Part shown: positions 1 through 7,283 of the stretch, in pieces
Position numbering within the stretch: position 1 is the stretch's first letter
Layout of the letters: the number at the start of each line of letters is the position of its first letter
Notes under the pieces: generated by a model
Databases searched by the model: none
Told to the model about the DNA's origin: nothing
What the model saw: only the letters and a program-made list of their open reading frames with translations
Origin: an uncultured Muribaculaceae bacterium
Lineage (GTDB): Bacteria; Bacteroidota; Bacteroidia; Bacteroidales; Muribaculaceae
Reading direction: 5' to 3'
DNA length: 27,389 nt
Assembly: GCA_910579845.1 (NCBI GenBank)
Contig: CAJTWL010000026.1
Span: forward strand, 1-27,389
Position numbers and translations under genes: made by a program

Positions 1-339
1 TAGCTCGTATTCAGTCCAAGCCGGGTCGCCCATGCGATAATCCAAGTAGCTCGTTTCACTGATACGTATCTGATATTCATATCCTTCATCGTATTCAAAC
101 TTGGCAATATCACCATGAGCCTCCCACTCGGTGGAATGCTCGTCTTTTACAGCATATACATCCGCAAGTACATTATTGCCACTCGATGTCAAAACGCCGG
201 GAAGTTTCACAGAAGCTACCGTGAGCGTATATTCGCTATAATCAGTTACTTTTTTCCCTTCTTCGTTATCGTCAGTGCAGGCACACATTAAAAGAGAGAC
301 GATGAAGATGAATTGAATCTTAAGAAAGTTCGATTTCAT
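1..339 (-). CDS. Partial lipoprotein, DUF4377-like
   Basis: The reading frame starts at the ATG at 339 and stays open to the left edge of the window, giving 113 residues with the C-terminus missing. It begins with a lipoprotein signal peptide: a hydrophobic stretch at about residues 5-18, then Met-Cys-Ala-Cys with Cys21 as the probable lipidation site, then Thr-Asp-Asp-Asn-Glu-Glu. Acidic residues directly after the cysteine resemble the Bacteroidetes lipoprotein export signal, which suggests surface exposure (inference). The body has a Trp-Glu...Phe-Glu-Tyr-Asp-Glu-Gly-Tyr-Glu-Tyr pattern, and the visible end contains Pro-Ala-Trp-Thr-Glu-Tyr. Together these recall DUF4377 lipoproteins from memory; no search was possible. 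The function is unknown. Only 17 bases separate it from the lipoprotein gene upstream on the same strand, so the two are probably co-transcribed. Confidence 0.75.
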   Translation of the reverse strand, partial: MKSNFLKIQFIFIVSLLMCACTDDNEEGKKVTDYSEYTLTVASVKLPGVLTSSGNNVLADVYAVKDEHSTEWEAHGDIAKFEYDEGYEYQIRISETSYLDYRMGDPAWTEYEL

Positions 340-356
340 ATGGAATATGATTTTTG

Positions 357-911
357 TTATTCGTAAATTCCTCTAAAATGATATACAAGCTGTTGGAACT
401 GTTCGTATTTCTTATCGCCTACACATAGTTCTGTTGGAGACAGATTGAACGTTATGCTATGATTAAAGTAATCGGCATCGCCACCAAAATTTTGAGCGAA
501 AGCGATTTTTACTGTTTCGGACGCACCATATCCTCCAAGGCACACGTCCTTAGGATGCAACACGAAATTATATATTTGCTCATCCATTTGATAAAATTCG
601 TAAGCAGCTTTTACTTGAACTATTCCAATGTCACGAAGTCGGGATGCAATCCTTTCATCTGTAATAGACTGCGCCATTAAAGACAAGTCCATGTTGACTG
701 TCAAGGAATCCTTTGAAACCACCTTGCACGCATTACCTTCTGATATTGTGTTCCCATGATAATAGGAAACACTCATTTCACCATGATACGTTCCTTTCAT
801 TTCAAAAAGTGCTCTTTGAATTTCAGATGATGAAAACTTTGGCTCATCCTTATTGCAACTTGAAATGAACACCAAAGCAATGAGCAGAATAATTGTGGAT
901 ATTTGCTTCAT
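357..911 (-). CDS. Small lipoprotein of unknown function (possibly DUF4840-like)
   Basis: This 184-residue protein starts with a clear lipoprotein signal peptide: Lys2, a hydrophobic core at residues 4-16, and Ile-Ser-Ser-Cys with Cys19 as the lipidation site. Asn-Lys-Asp-Glu-Pro follows, again an acidic start compatible with export to the cell surface. After the signal comes a segment with Ala-Leu-Phe-Glu-Met-Lys-Gly-Thr-Tyr-His-Gly, of the kind I associate with Bacteroidales DUF4840 lipoproteins. That family call is from memory and weak. No catalytic motif is visible. It is the first gene of a two-gene minus-strand unit with the partial lipoprotein at 1-339. The long AT-rich gap upstream (912-1587) must hold its promoter. 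Confidence 0.75.
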   Translation of the reverse strand: MKQISTIILLIALVFISSCNKDEPKFSSSEIQRALFEMKGTYHGEMSVSYYHGNTISEGNACKVVSKDSLTVNMDLSLMAQSITDERIASRLRDIGIVQVKAAYEFYQMDEQIYNFVLHPKDVCLGGYGASETVKIAFAQNFGGDADYFNHSITFNLSPTELCVGDKKYEQFQQLVYHFRGIYE

Positions 912-1587
912 ACTTTTCCTTTTTTCTCGTATGGCTCAATGGAGAAACTAATTTATAATGCAGAAACGTGAGCCAACTATACCACGCCTTGTATTGGAGA
1001 TCCTAAGAAAACCTTAGTGTATAGTTGTGGTAATAGCTGCCCACGCTATAGCGTGAGAACCATTACACTCTTTCACACACACTATTTGAAAGTTTCCTAC
1101 GTTTCCAAATACCAGATAAACATAACGCTTCTTATTTTTTCAAAATGTCGTGATGGGATTGCTCCCAATCAACTGCAAAGCTACAACTTTTTGCGTTACA
1201 AGTCAATAGACTGGACAAATAATAAGTTTGTTTGGTTCTCTCTAATATATAATATAAATTGAACCAAACCTATAAAGATATGCCGGACAAAAGAGTAATG
1301 TCCACGTCAATTTTTCTTTTAACCAGCCCTTAATCCTCTCCGTACTCAATCACCGAAAGAAGAAAACAAAGGCAAATAAAGTTAACGACAGCAAATTATC
1401 TATAATTCGTTTCTATACTGTTGTCGGCAATTCTCTATATAGTACGATTTTAGTACAATTCTATATGGTTATATTATTGATAATCAACACTAATATCTCC
1501 TAAACTAAAATTGAGAGTAGTGTTCAAGGAGCAGATCAAGTCTCAACTACTATTTCCCGCAAAATTTCAATACAAAGAAGCTGTTTT
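912..1587. other. Gene-free, AT-rich intergenic region with small inverted repeats
   Basis: This 676-base gap lies between the start of the lipoprotein unit and the end of hemW, both on the minus strand. I see no convincing gene. Visible structure: an inverted repeat with arms aactatac (975-982) and gtatagtt (1019-1026), enclosing a smaller hairpin ctaag/cttag (1003-1007, 1013-1017); a perfect 14-base palindrome cacgctatagcgtg (1042-1055); and ggttc/gaacc arms near 1232-1264. On the minus strand a TAGGTTTG, matching the Bacteroidetes -7 consensus, lies at 1272-1265, but its nearest TTTG is only about 15 bases away, so it is a weak promoter candidate. No clear terminator for hemW was found. 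Confidence 0.5.
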
Positions 1588-2751
1588 TCAGAAAAGGCTT
1601 GAGATTATCTCATCCGAGATCATCACACCGGAACCAGTCAGGATAAGACAACCGGAATCTGATACAATATACCCTCTTTCAATAAAGGGTCTGCTTTTTT
1701 TCAGAAGCAATTCAACTTCCTTCTCTCCGAATTCATCTGCAAATGCGGATATATTCAGCCCTTCACTCACCCTGAGTCTGGTCATTATCATCTCCTCTCT
1801 GCGTTCGGCATCCGAAAGATGTTCCTCTTCATGTATTGTCAACCCTTTCTTTCTAATATATTGTTTCACATCAGGAAGATTCCAGCTTCTTACCGCACAA
1901 CCGTCATAGCTGTGTGCGGAAGGACCAAGACCTATATACGGAATTCCTTCCCAATATGATGAATTATGCATGGAGCGCTTCCCCGGTAATGAATAGTTGG
2001 AAATCTCGTATCTTTCATATCCGGCTCCGCATAGCAAGGAGTTTATAAGACAAAACATATCAACAGCCGTATCTTCGGCTTGTTCTTTTATCAGACCTTT
2101 CTGCAGTTGCCTTGTCAGAGCACTTCTCTCCTCATACATTAATGAATATGCCGAAATATGTTCCGGCTTCATCCTGATAAATTCAACAAGTGTGTTTTTC
2201 AAAGAGGACAGCGTCTGTCCGGGCAAGCCGAATATCAGATCGAGACTTATGTTCCGGAAATAACGTCTCAGAATTTCATATGACTCCCTTACCTGACCAG
2301 CGTCGTGTCTACGGCTTATAGCGGCAAGTTCCGTATCTATCATGGATTGGACACCCATGCTCACCCGATTTATTCCGGCATCTTTCCATGCTCTCGCCTT
2401 ACGCCCGTCAACATCATCCGGATTTACCTCTATTGTTATTTCGGGAAATTCTATCGTCCTGCCGTTTCGCTCCTCTATAATCTCGCGGATTCTGCCGACC
2501 ATCCATATTAAAGAGTCAGTTTCCATAAGAGAAGGTGTTCCACCTCCTATATATATAGTGACCTCATTCCATCCATCCGCTTCGGAGACTCTCGATTGAA
2601 ACTCGTTTACGACACTCTTAGCAAAAGCGCGCCAGTCTACAGTTTTAAGAGAAGCTACACTGTAAAAAGAGCAATATGTGCATTTGCCGAGACAATAAGG
2701 CACATGAATATATATGCCGCCACGTCGTCGTAATTCCGTATTTGATATCAT
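1588..2751 (-). CDS. hemW: HemW-type radical SAM protein (coproporphyrinogen III oxidase-like)
   Basis: A 387-residue radical SAM protein of the HemN/HemW superfamily. The iron-sulfur motif is Cys20-x3-Cys24-x2-Cys27, set in Tyr-Ile-His-Val-Pro-Tyr-Cys...Cys-Thr-Tyr-Cys-Ser-Phe-Tyr-Ser. The SAM-binding Gly-Gly-Gly-Thr-Pro-Ser is at residues 69-74. Later motifs include Glu-Val-Asn-Pro-Asp and Asp-Leu-Ile-Phe-Gly-Leu-Pro-Gly-Gln-Thr, followed by the C-terminal HemW-like region. The length, and Cys-Thr-Tyr-Cys-Ser-Phe rather than the HemN-type arrangement, favour HemW. HemW is known as a heme-binding protein proposed to insert heme into client proteins and is often misannotated as an oxygen-independent coproporphyrinogen oxidase. 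It stands alone on the minus strand, divergent from fusA2. The start gives the expected short N-terminal lead before the first beta strand. Confidence 0.9.
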   Translation of the reverse strand: MISNTELRRRGGIYIHVPYCLGKCTYCSFYSVASLKTVDWRAFAKSVVNEFQSRVSEADGWNEVTIYIGGGTPSLMETDSLIWMVGRIREIIEERNGRTIEFPEITIEVNPDDVDGRKARAWKDAGINRVSMGVQSMIDTELAAISRRHDAGQVRESYEILRRYFRNISLDLIFGLPGQTLSSLKNTLVEFIRMKPEHISAYSLMYEERSALTRQLQKGLIKEQAEDTAVDMFCLINSLLCGAGYERYEISNYSLPGKRSMHNSSYWEGIPYIGLGPSAHSYDGCAVRSWNLPDVKQYIRKKGLTIHEEEHLSDAERREEMIMTRLRVSEGLNISAFADEFGEKEVELLLKKSRPFIERGYIVSDSGCLILTGSGVMISDEIISSLF

Positions 2752-3107
2752 TGAATCCTGTTCTTTCTTGTAAAAAAATCAAAAACATGTTATACAACAT
2801 ATTTTTAAACAAATATTATTTAAAGATTTTTACTAATTTGCGTTCGCATTACATAGAGTGTGTTTGAATTTAACACGAATTATATGTTTGAATATGTCTG
2901 AAATATTCTTTTCCTTCCCCTGAAGGTTATTTCCGGTGAATTTCACCAAGTCTCATCAGTCGCATAGCCCGCTATGCTCCTTCTTCAGCTTGTGGAATTC
3001 CCTCGAAAATAACTCTTCATGTAAAGCAAAGTTAAATCCAAACACACTCTTACAAATTTAATAGAAATAACTACAAAGTATATACGACAATTTCAAAAAT
3101 CTATAAA
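2752..3107. other. Divergent hemW-fusA2 intergenic region, largely occupied by a palindromic element
   Basis: The 356-base gap must contain the promoters of hemW (minus) and fusA2 (plus). I could not find an exact TTTG...TAnnTTTG pair for either. More than half of it is the palindromic element at 2855-3050, which leaves only 57 bases between the element and the fusA2 start codon. The fusA2 promoter is therefore either in that short stretch or upstream of or inside the element. Confidence 0.5.
2855..3050 (-). repeat. Palindromic intergenic element A with 20-base terminal inverted repeats
   Basis: The left end (2855-2874) and the reverse complement of the right end (3031-3050) match at 19 of 20 positions; the end reads AGAGTGTGTTTGRATTTAAC. 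Inside, a second imperfect inverted repeat pairs about 2921-2950 with about 2989-3019. At the centre lies a hairpin, on the minus strand GGAGCATA (2980-2973), a loop, then TATGCGACTGA (2966-2956). It has no coding capacity. The strand is given for the GGAGCATA...TATGCGACTGA reading. The same core occurs in the elements at 5267-5460 and 7081-7270. The size and ends resemble a MITE or a structured intergenic repeat; no target-site duplication is evident. Confidence 0.75.
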
Positions 3108-5264
3108 ATGAAGATCTATAAAACAAACGAAATCAAAAACATTGCGCTCCTTGGTTCCAAGGGGTCCGGTAAAACCACTCTTGCGGAATCGATGATCTAT
3201 GAATGCGGCGTTATCAAACGTCGCGGCACAGTAGATGCAGGAAATACAGTTTCCGATTATTTCCCTGTTGAAAAGGAATATGGATATTCAGTATTCTCCA
3301 CAGTATTCAACGCTGAATTCAATGGAAAGAAATTGAATATAATCGACTGTCCGGGAGCTGATGATTTTGTTGGCAACGCATATACTGCACTTGGCGTATG
3401 CGATATGGGACTCATACTTGTAGATGCCCAATATGGCGTAGAGGTAGGTACAGAGAATATATTCCGCACAACGGCAAAATTGAAAAAACCGGTAATTTTC
3501 GGTCTTAACCAGATGGACGGAGAGAAAGCTGATTTCGATAATGTAATTGAACAGATGAAAGAGCATTTCGGTCCCCGTGTGATACAGATTCAATATCCGC
3601 TTGAGACCGGACCGAATTTCCACTCCATGATAGACGTACTTCTTATGAAGAAGTATGAATGGGGTCCCGACGGCGGCACACCCACAATATCTGAAATACC
3701 GGAAGACCAGCTTGATAAAGCACGTGAACTTAACCAGATTCTTGTTGAGGCGGCTGCGGAAAACGACGAAACACTTATGGAGAAATTCTTTGAGCAGGGA
3801 AGCCTCACGGAGGATGAGATGCGCGAAGGTATCCGCAAAGGTCTTGTCGACCGTTCCATCTACCCGGTAGTAGTTCTCAGCGCCGCTAAAGATATGGGTG
3901 TTCGTCGTCTTATGGAATTCCTCGGCAATGTATGCCCGTTCGTAAATGAGATGCCGGCACCGAAAACCGTTTCCGGAGTCGAGGTCAAACCCGAAGCCGC
4001 AGGTCCTTTGTCAGTATTCTTCTTCAAGACTTCCGTTGAGCCGCATATCGGCGAGGTATCATATTTCAAAGTGATGAGCGGGACACTCAAAGCCGGCGAT
4101 GACCTGGAAAATGTCTCAAGAGGTGGCAGGGAGCGTCTTGCACAGATTTTCACAGTCTGCGGTCAGCTGCGTACACCGATAGACGCTCTTGAAGCCGGAG
4201 ATATAGGTGCCGCTGTCAAACTGAAAGATGTGCGTACAGGAAACACTCTTGATGCAAAGGGATGTGAATACCAGTTTGATTTCATCAAATATCCTCAACC
4301 CAAATATACCCGTGCGATCCGTCCGGCTTCTGAAAGCGATGCCGAGAAACTCGCCGGCATACTCACCCGTATGCATGAAGAGGATCCCACATGGATTGTA
4401 GAACAGAGTAAAGAGCTGAAACAGACTCTTGTAAAGGGACAAGGCGAGTTCCATCTCCGTACTCTGAAATGGAGAATAGAGAACAATGAGAAACTTCCTG
4501 TTGAATTTATAGAGCAGAAGATACCATATCGCGAAACAATCACCAAGGCTGCACGTGCGGACTACCGTCATAAGAAGCAATCCGGAGGCTCGGGTCAGTT
4601 CGGAGAGGTACATCTTATAATTGAACCTTATGCAGAAGGAATGCCTGAACCGGACACATATAAGTTCGGCAACCAGGAGTTCAAACTTAACGTTCGAGAC
4701 AAGCAGGAGATTCCTCTGGAATGGGGCGGCAAACTTGTAGTATACAACTGTATTGTAGGCGGAGCCATAGACGCACGTTTCATACCTGCAATTGTCAAAG
4801 GTCTTATGGATCGTATGGAGCAGGGACCGCTCACCGGTTCTTATGCCCGCGATGTCCGCGTCATGATATATGACGGAAAGATGCATCCGGTTGACTCAAA
4901 TGAGATATCCTTCCGTCTCGCAGGAAGAAACGCATTCTCCCAGGCATTCAAAGCGGCCAACCCTAAGATTTTGGAGCCGGTATACGATGTTGAGGTGCTT
5001 ACACCGGGTGACACCATGGGAGATGTGATGAGCGACCTTCAGAGCCGTCGAGCAATCATCATGGGCATGGAGTCTGAAAACGGAATCGAGAAGTTGTCTG
5101 CAAAAGTTCCTCTCAAGGAGATGTCTTCTTATTCAACCTCTCTAAGCTCCATCACAGGCGGTCGCAGTTCATTCACCATGGAATTCTCTTCATATGAACT
5201 CGTTCCTTCCGATGTTCAGGAGAAGCTCCTCAAGGAATATGCAGAGACCCAGACTGAAGAATAA
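3108..5264 (+). CDS. fusA2: EF-G paralog (EF-G2 type) with degenerate GTPase motifs
   Basis: A full-length, 718-residue elongation factor G homolog with the usual order: G domain (about 1-270), domain II, then domains III-V ending in the EF-G C-terminal fold. The P-loop is intact in shape (Gly16-Ser-Lys-Gly-Ser-Gly-Lys-Thr-Thr24). The switch II motif reads Asp80-Cys-Pro-Gly-Ala84-Asp-Asp-Phe, where housekeeping EF-G has Asp-Thr-Pro-Gly-His, so the catalytic histidine is alanine. The base-recognition motif is Asn134-Gln-Met-Asp137 instead of Asn-Lys-Met-Asp. These features and the overall sequence match, from memory, EF-G2 of Bacteroides thetaiotaomicron (BT2167), reported to support translation without GTP hydrolysis and to be important for gut colonisation. 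It is monocistronic, with an intrinsic terminator about 205 bases past the stop and a palindromic repeat before that terminator. Confidence 0.9.
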   Translation: MKIYKTNEIKNIALLGSKGSGKTTLAESMIYECGVIKRRGTVDAGNTVSDYFPVEKEYGYSVFSTVFNAEFNGKKLNIIDCPGADDFVGNAYTALGVCDMGLILVDAQYGVEVGTENIFRTTAKLKKPVIFGLNQMDGEKADFDNVIEQMKEHFGPRVIQIQYPLETGPNFHSMIDVLLMKKYEWGPDGGTPTISEIPEDQLDKARELNQILVEAAAENDETLMEKFFEQGSLTEDEMREGIRKGLVDRSIYPVVVLSAAKDMGVRRLMEFLGNVCPFVNEMPAPKTVSGVEVKPEAAGPLSVFFFKTSVEPHIGEVSYFKVMSGTLKAGDDLENVSRGGRERLAQIFTVCGQLRTPIDALEAGDIGAAVKLKDVRTGNTLDAKGCEYQFDFIKYPQPKYTRAIRPASESDAEKLAGILTRMHEEDPTWIVEQSKELKQTLVKGQGEFHLRTLKWRIENNEKLPVEFIEQKIPYRETITKAARADYRHKKQSGGSGQFGEVHLIIEPYAEGMPEPDTYKFGNQEFKLNVRDKQEIPLEWGGKLVVYNCIVGGAIDARFIPAIVKGLMDRMEQGPLTGSYARDVRVMIYDGKMHPVDSNEISFRLAGRNAFSQAFKAANPKILEPVYDVEVLTPGDTMGDVMSDLQSRRAIIMGMESENGIEKLSAKVPLKEMSSYSTSLSSITGGRSSFTMEFSSYELVPSDVQEKLLKEYAETQTEE

Positions 5265-5266
5265 AT

Positions 5267-5460
5267 TAAGTAAATGATAAAAATTAATGAACATATAAAA
5301 CGCGGTTATTTATTGACGGATTTTGTCGCGGAGGGATGGAGCATACTATTGTATGCGACTGACCGACAAGGTGAAAGGCGTTATAAAGAACACGTTTTAT
5401 GGTTCAAGATAAATTCACTTACATATATCGTTTAATTTTTATTACTTACTTATATATTAA
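5267..5460 (+). repeat. Palindromic intergenic element B, copy 1
   Basis: This about 190-base element begins two bases after the fusA2 stop codon. Its outer arms, taagtaaatgataaaaattaa and the reverse complement of 5432-5452, match at about 19 of 21 positions. A second arm, ataaaacg...ttattta, pairs imperfectly with the opposite side. The centre contains TTGTCG (5323-5328), GGAGCATA (5338-5345), TATGCGACTGA (5352-5362) and CGACAA (5364-5369), which fold into a stem with a purine-rich internal loop. A near-identical copy lies at 7081-7270 in the same orientation. It lies before the fusA2 terminator, so it should be transcribed in the fusA2 3' UTR. Confidence 0.85.
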
Positions 5461-5467
5461 GTTACAA

Positions 5468-5502
5468 GGGAGCCGGTTTAAATATCGGCTCCCAGTTTTT
5501 TT
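5468..5502 (+). terminator. Intrinsic terminator of fusA2
   Basis: A perfect 8-base stem GGGAGCCG (5468-5475) and CGGCTCCC (5486-5493) with a 10-base AT-rich loop, followed by a run of T (5496-5502). It sits directly after element B copy 1 and separates fusA2 from the oxalate genes. Confidence 0.9.
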
Positions 5503-5690
5503 GTGAAAACAGTTGAATTCGTTTCAAATTGAAAAAATATTAATTTTTGTTAATTTTATAATACGGCGAATATATTGATCCAAACAGTGTCAAACATGAA
5601 ATGTTATATTAACAAATGAGTTATTTCTATCACGGTTAATAACATCAATTACATTAATTCTAATATTTAATATTATAAAAAAACACACCT
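5503..5690 (+). promoter_or_regulatory. Upstream region of frc (promoter region, boxes not resolved)
   Basis: This AT-rich region after the fusA2 terminator must hold the frc promoter. The nearest approach to the Bacteroidetes consensus is AATTTTTG at 5542-5549, one base off TAnnTTTG, with TTCG about 20 bases upstream. I regard this as tentative. No Shine-Dalgarno sequence precedes the frc ATG, as is usual in this phylum. Confidence 0.35.
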
Positions 5691-7007
5691 ATGAGCAATT
5701 CAGTAGACAATGCCCCTTTGAAGGGCATTAAAGTAGTTGACTTCACAGAAGTACAATCCGGTCCTTCATGTACACAGATGCTTGCATGGTTAGGCGCCGA
5801 TGTCATAAAAATTGAACGTCCCGGCGTGGGTGACGCCACCCGTAAGGAATTGCAATTCGATCCCAATGAGCCGAGTTATTACTTCCTGCAGCTCAACAGT
5901 GACAAAAAATCCCTGTCTCTTGACGCCAAGACACCTGACGGGAAGGCTATACTTACGAAACTTATCAAGGAATGCGATATATTTGTAGAAAACCTGCACC
6001 CTGGAGCAATGGACAAACTGGGCTTCAGCTGGGAGGCGGTGCATGCCTTGAATCCTAAATGTATCTACGGAACTATCAAGGGGTTCCCATTGTCATCGAA
6101 ATACAAGGATCTGAAAGCCTATGAACCTATCGCACAAGTAACTGCAGCAGCGGCATCGACAACAGGATGGTTTGACGGAAATTACAATATTCCTTCACAG
6201 TCCGGTGCCGCTCTTGGTGACTCCAACACAGGAATGCACCTTCTTATCGGGTTGCTCGCCGCTCTGCAGCAGCGCAACAACACGGGTGAGGGCTGCTATG
6301 TATATCAGTCCATGCACAACGCATGTCTTAACTTATGCCGAATCAAGACACGTGACCAGCTAACACTCGACAAGATCGGCTATCTGACACAGTTCCCGCA
6401 ATATCCTAATGGCAAATTCGGAGACTGCGTGCCTCGTAGCGGTAATATCGAAGGCGGCGGCGTTCTTGGCTGGACCTATAAATGCAAACCGGCAGGCGGA
6501 TATGATTCAGAAGTTGACGCCAACAATTACGTATACATTATTCTTCAGCGTGGCGCAAAGGATTTCGAAGCCGCATGCAAAGCTATGGGCTTTGAGGATT
6601 GGCTTACCAACCCGGATTTCAACACAGCGGATGCACGTGACCGCAACAAACAGGCAATATACCAGAGGATCGGTCAATGGACTGCCGACAAGACAAAGTA
6701 TGAGGTTACCTCGATTCTCGGTCCCGCAGGCGTTCCGGTCGGTCCTGTTCTTTCTACAAAAGAGGTCATGACAGATGAGAGTCTATATGATGGCAACACA
6801 CTCGTACGTATCAATCAGGGCGGCAATATCGGTGAATTCGTCACTGTAGGATGTCCTTTCACAATGAGCAGCTACCAGCCGGCGTACGGTCCTTGTCCGT
6901 CTCTCGGAGGCAACACAGAGGAAATTCTTACAAGTCTCGGTTATACTGCAGAGCAGCAGGCTGAGTTTGCCAAGAATGGAACCACCAGTCCTCTTGCTTC
7001 AAAATAA
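5691..7007 (+). CDS. frc: Formyl-CoA:oxalate CoA-transferase
   Basis: A 438-residue class III CoA-transferase (CaiB/BaiF family). It transfers CoA from formyl-CoA to oxalate, giving oxalyl-CoA and formate. The N-terminal Val-Val-Asp-Phe-Thr-Glu-Val-Gln22-Ser-Gly-Pro matches the Oxalobacter formigenes Frc start, including the active-site glutamine. The catalytic aspartate is Asp177 in Ser-Gly-Ala-Ala-Leu-Gly-Asp-Ser-Asn-Thr-Gly-Met-His-Leu (Asp169 of O. formigenes). A glycine-rich active-site loop, Gly-Asn-Ile-Glu-Gly-Gly-Gly, is at 251-257, where Frc has its mobile tetraglycine loop. The length is close to the family's roughly 428 residues. The neighbouring oxc confirms oxalate as substrate rather than another CoA acceptor. 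It is flanked on both sides by copies of element B. Confidence 0.93.
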   Translation: MSNSVDNAPLKGIKVVDFTEVQSGPSCTQMLAWLGADVIKIERPGVGDATRKELQFDPNEPSYYFLQLNSDKKSLSLDAKTPDGKAILTKLIKECDIFVENLHPGAMDKLGFSWEAVHALNPKCIYGTIKGFPLSSKYKDLKAYEPIAQVTAAAASTTGWFDGNYNIPSQSGAALGDSNTGMHLLIGLLAALQQRNNTGEGCYVYQSMHNACLNLCRIKTRDQLTLDKIGYLTQFPQYPNGKFGDCVPRSGNIEGGGVLGWTYKCKPAGGYDSEVDANNYVYIILQRGAKDFEAACKAMGFEDWLTNPDFNTADARDRNKQAIYQRIGQWTADKTKYEVTSILGPAGVPVGPVLSTKEVMTDESLYDGNTLVRINQGGNIGEFVTVGCPFTMSSYQPAYGPCPSLGGNTEEILTSLGYTAEQQAEFAKNGTTSPLASK

Positions 7008-7042
7008 AGCGCTCTCAAACAATAGAAATTACTGAAAACCCC

Positions 7043-7080
7043 GAACCGGGATCGCTGACGATCGCCAGGGATTCCGGTTC
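7043..7080 (+). other. Hairpin after frc without a T run
   Basis: Arms gaaccgg (7043-7049) and ccggttc (7074-7080) enclose a small inner hairpin gatcg-ctga-cgatc (7050-7063). No U tract follows; instead element B copy 2 begins at once. It could be a weak terminator whose T run was displaced by the element, or an RNA-stability structure between frc and oxc. Confidence 0.5.
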
Positions 7081-7270
7081 TAAGTAAGTGATAAAAATTA
7101 ATGAACATATAAAACGCTGTTATTTATTGACGGATTTTGTCGCGGAGGGATGGAGCATACTATAGTATGCAACTGACCGACAAGGCGAAAGACGCAATAA
7201 AGAACAAGTTTTACGGTTCAAGATCATTTCACTTACATATATCGTTTAATTTTTATTACTTATATATTAA
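7081..7270 (+). repeat. Palindromic intergenic element B, copy 2
   Basis: This is the same element as at 5267-5460, in the same orientation, with roughly a dozen substitutions and a short deletion near the right end (one acttact unit shortened). The core is GGAGCATA (7152-7159) and TATGCAACTGA (7166-7176). It fills the frc-oxc gap and ends 13 bases before the oxc start codon, so it forms the immediate upstream region of oxc. An open frame running through it joins oxc in frame, but it is repeat sequence rather than protein. Confidence 0.88.
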
Positions 7271-7283
7271 AAACAAGAATATC

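Noticed and set aside
4116..4886. Long open frame on the minus strand inside fusA2
   Set aside because: It is antisense to a well-conserved EF-G, has no recognisable domain, and its composition follows the codon structure of fusA2.
5267..7270. CRISPR or insertion-sequence interpretation of the repeats
   Set aside because: There are only two long copies with no spacer pattern, no cas genes and no transposase. They are palindromic intergenic elements.
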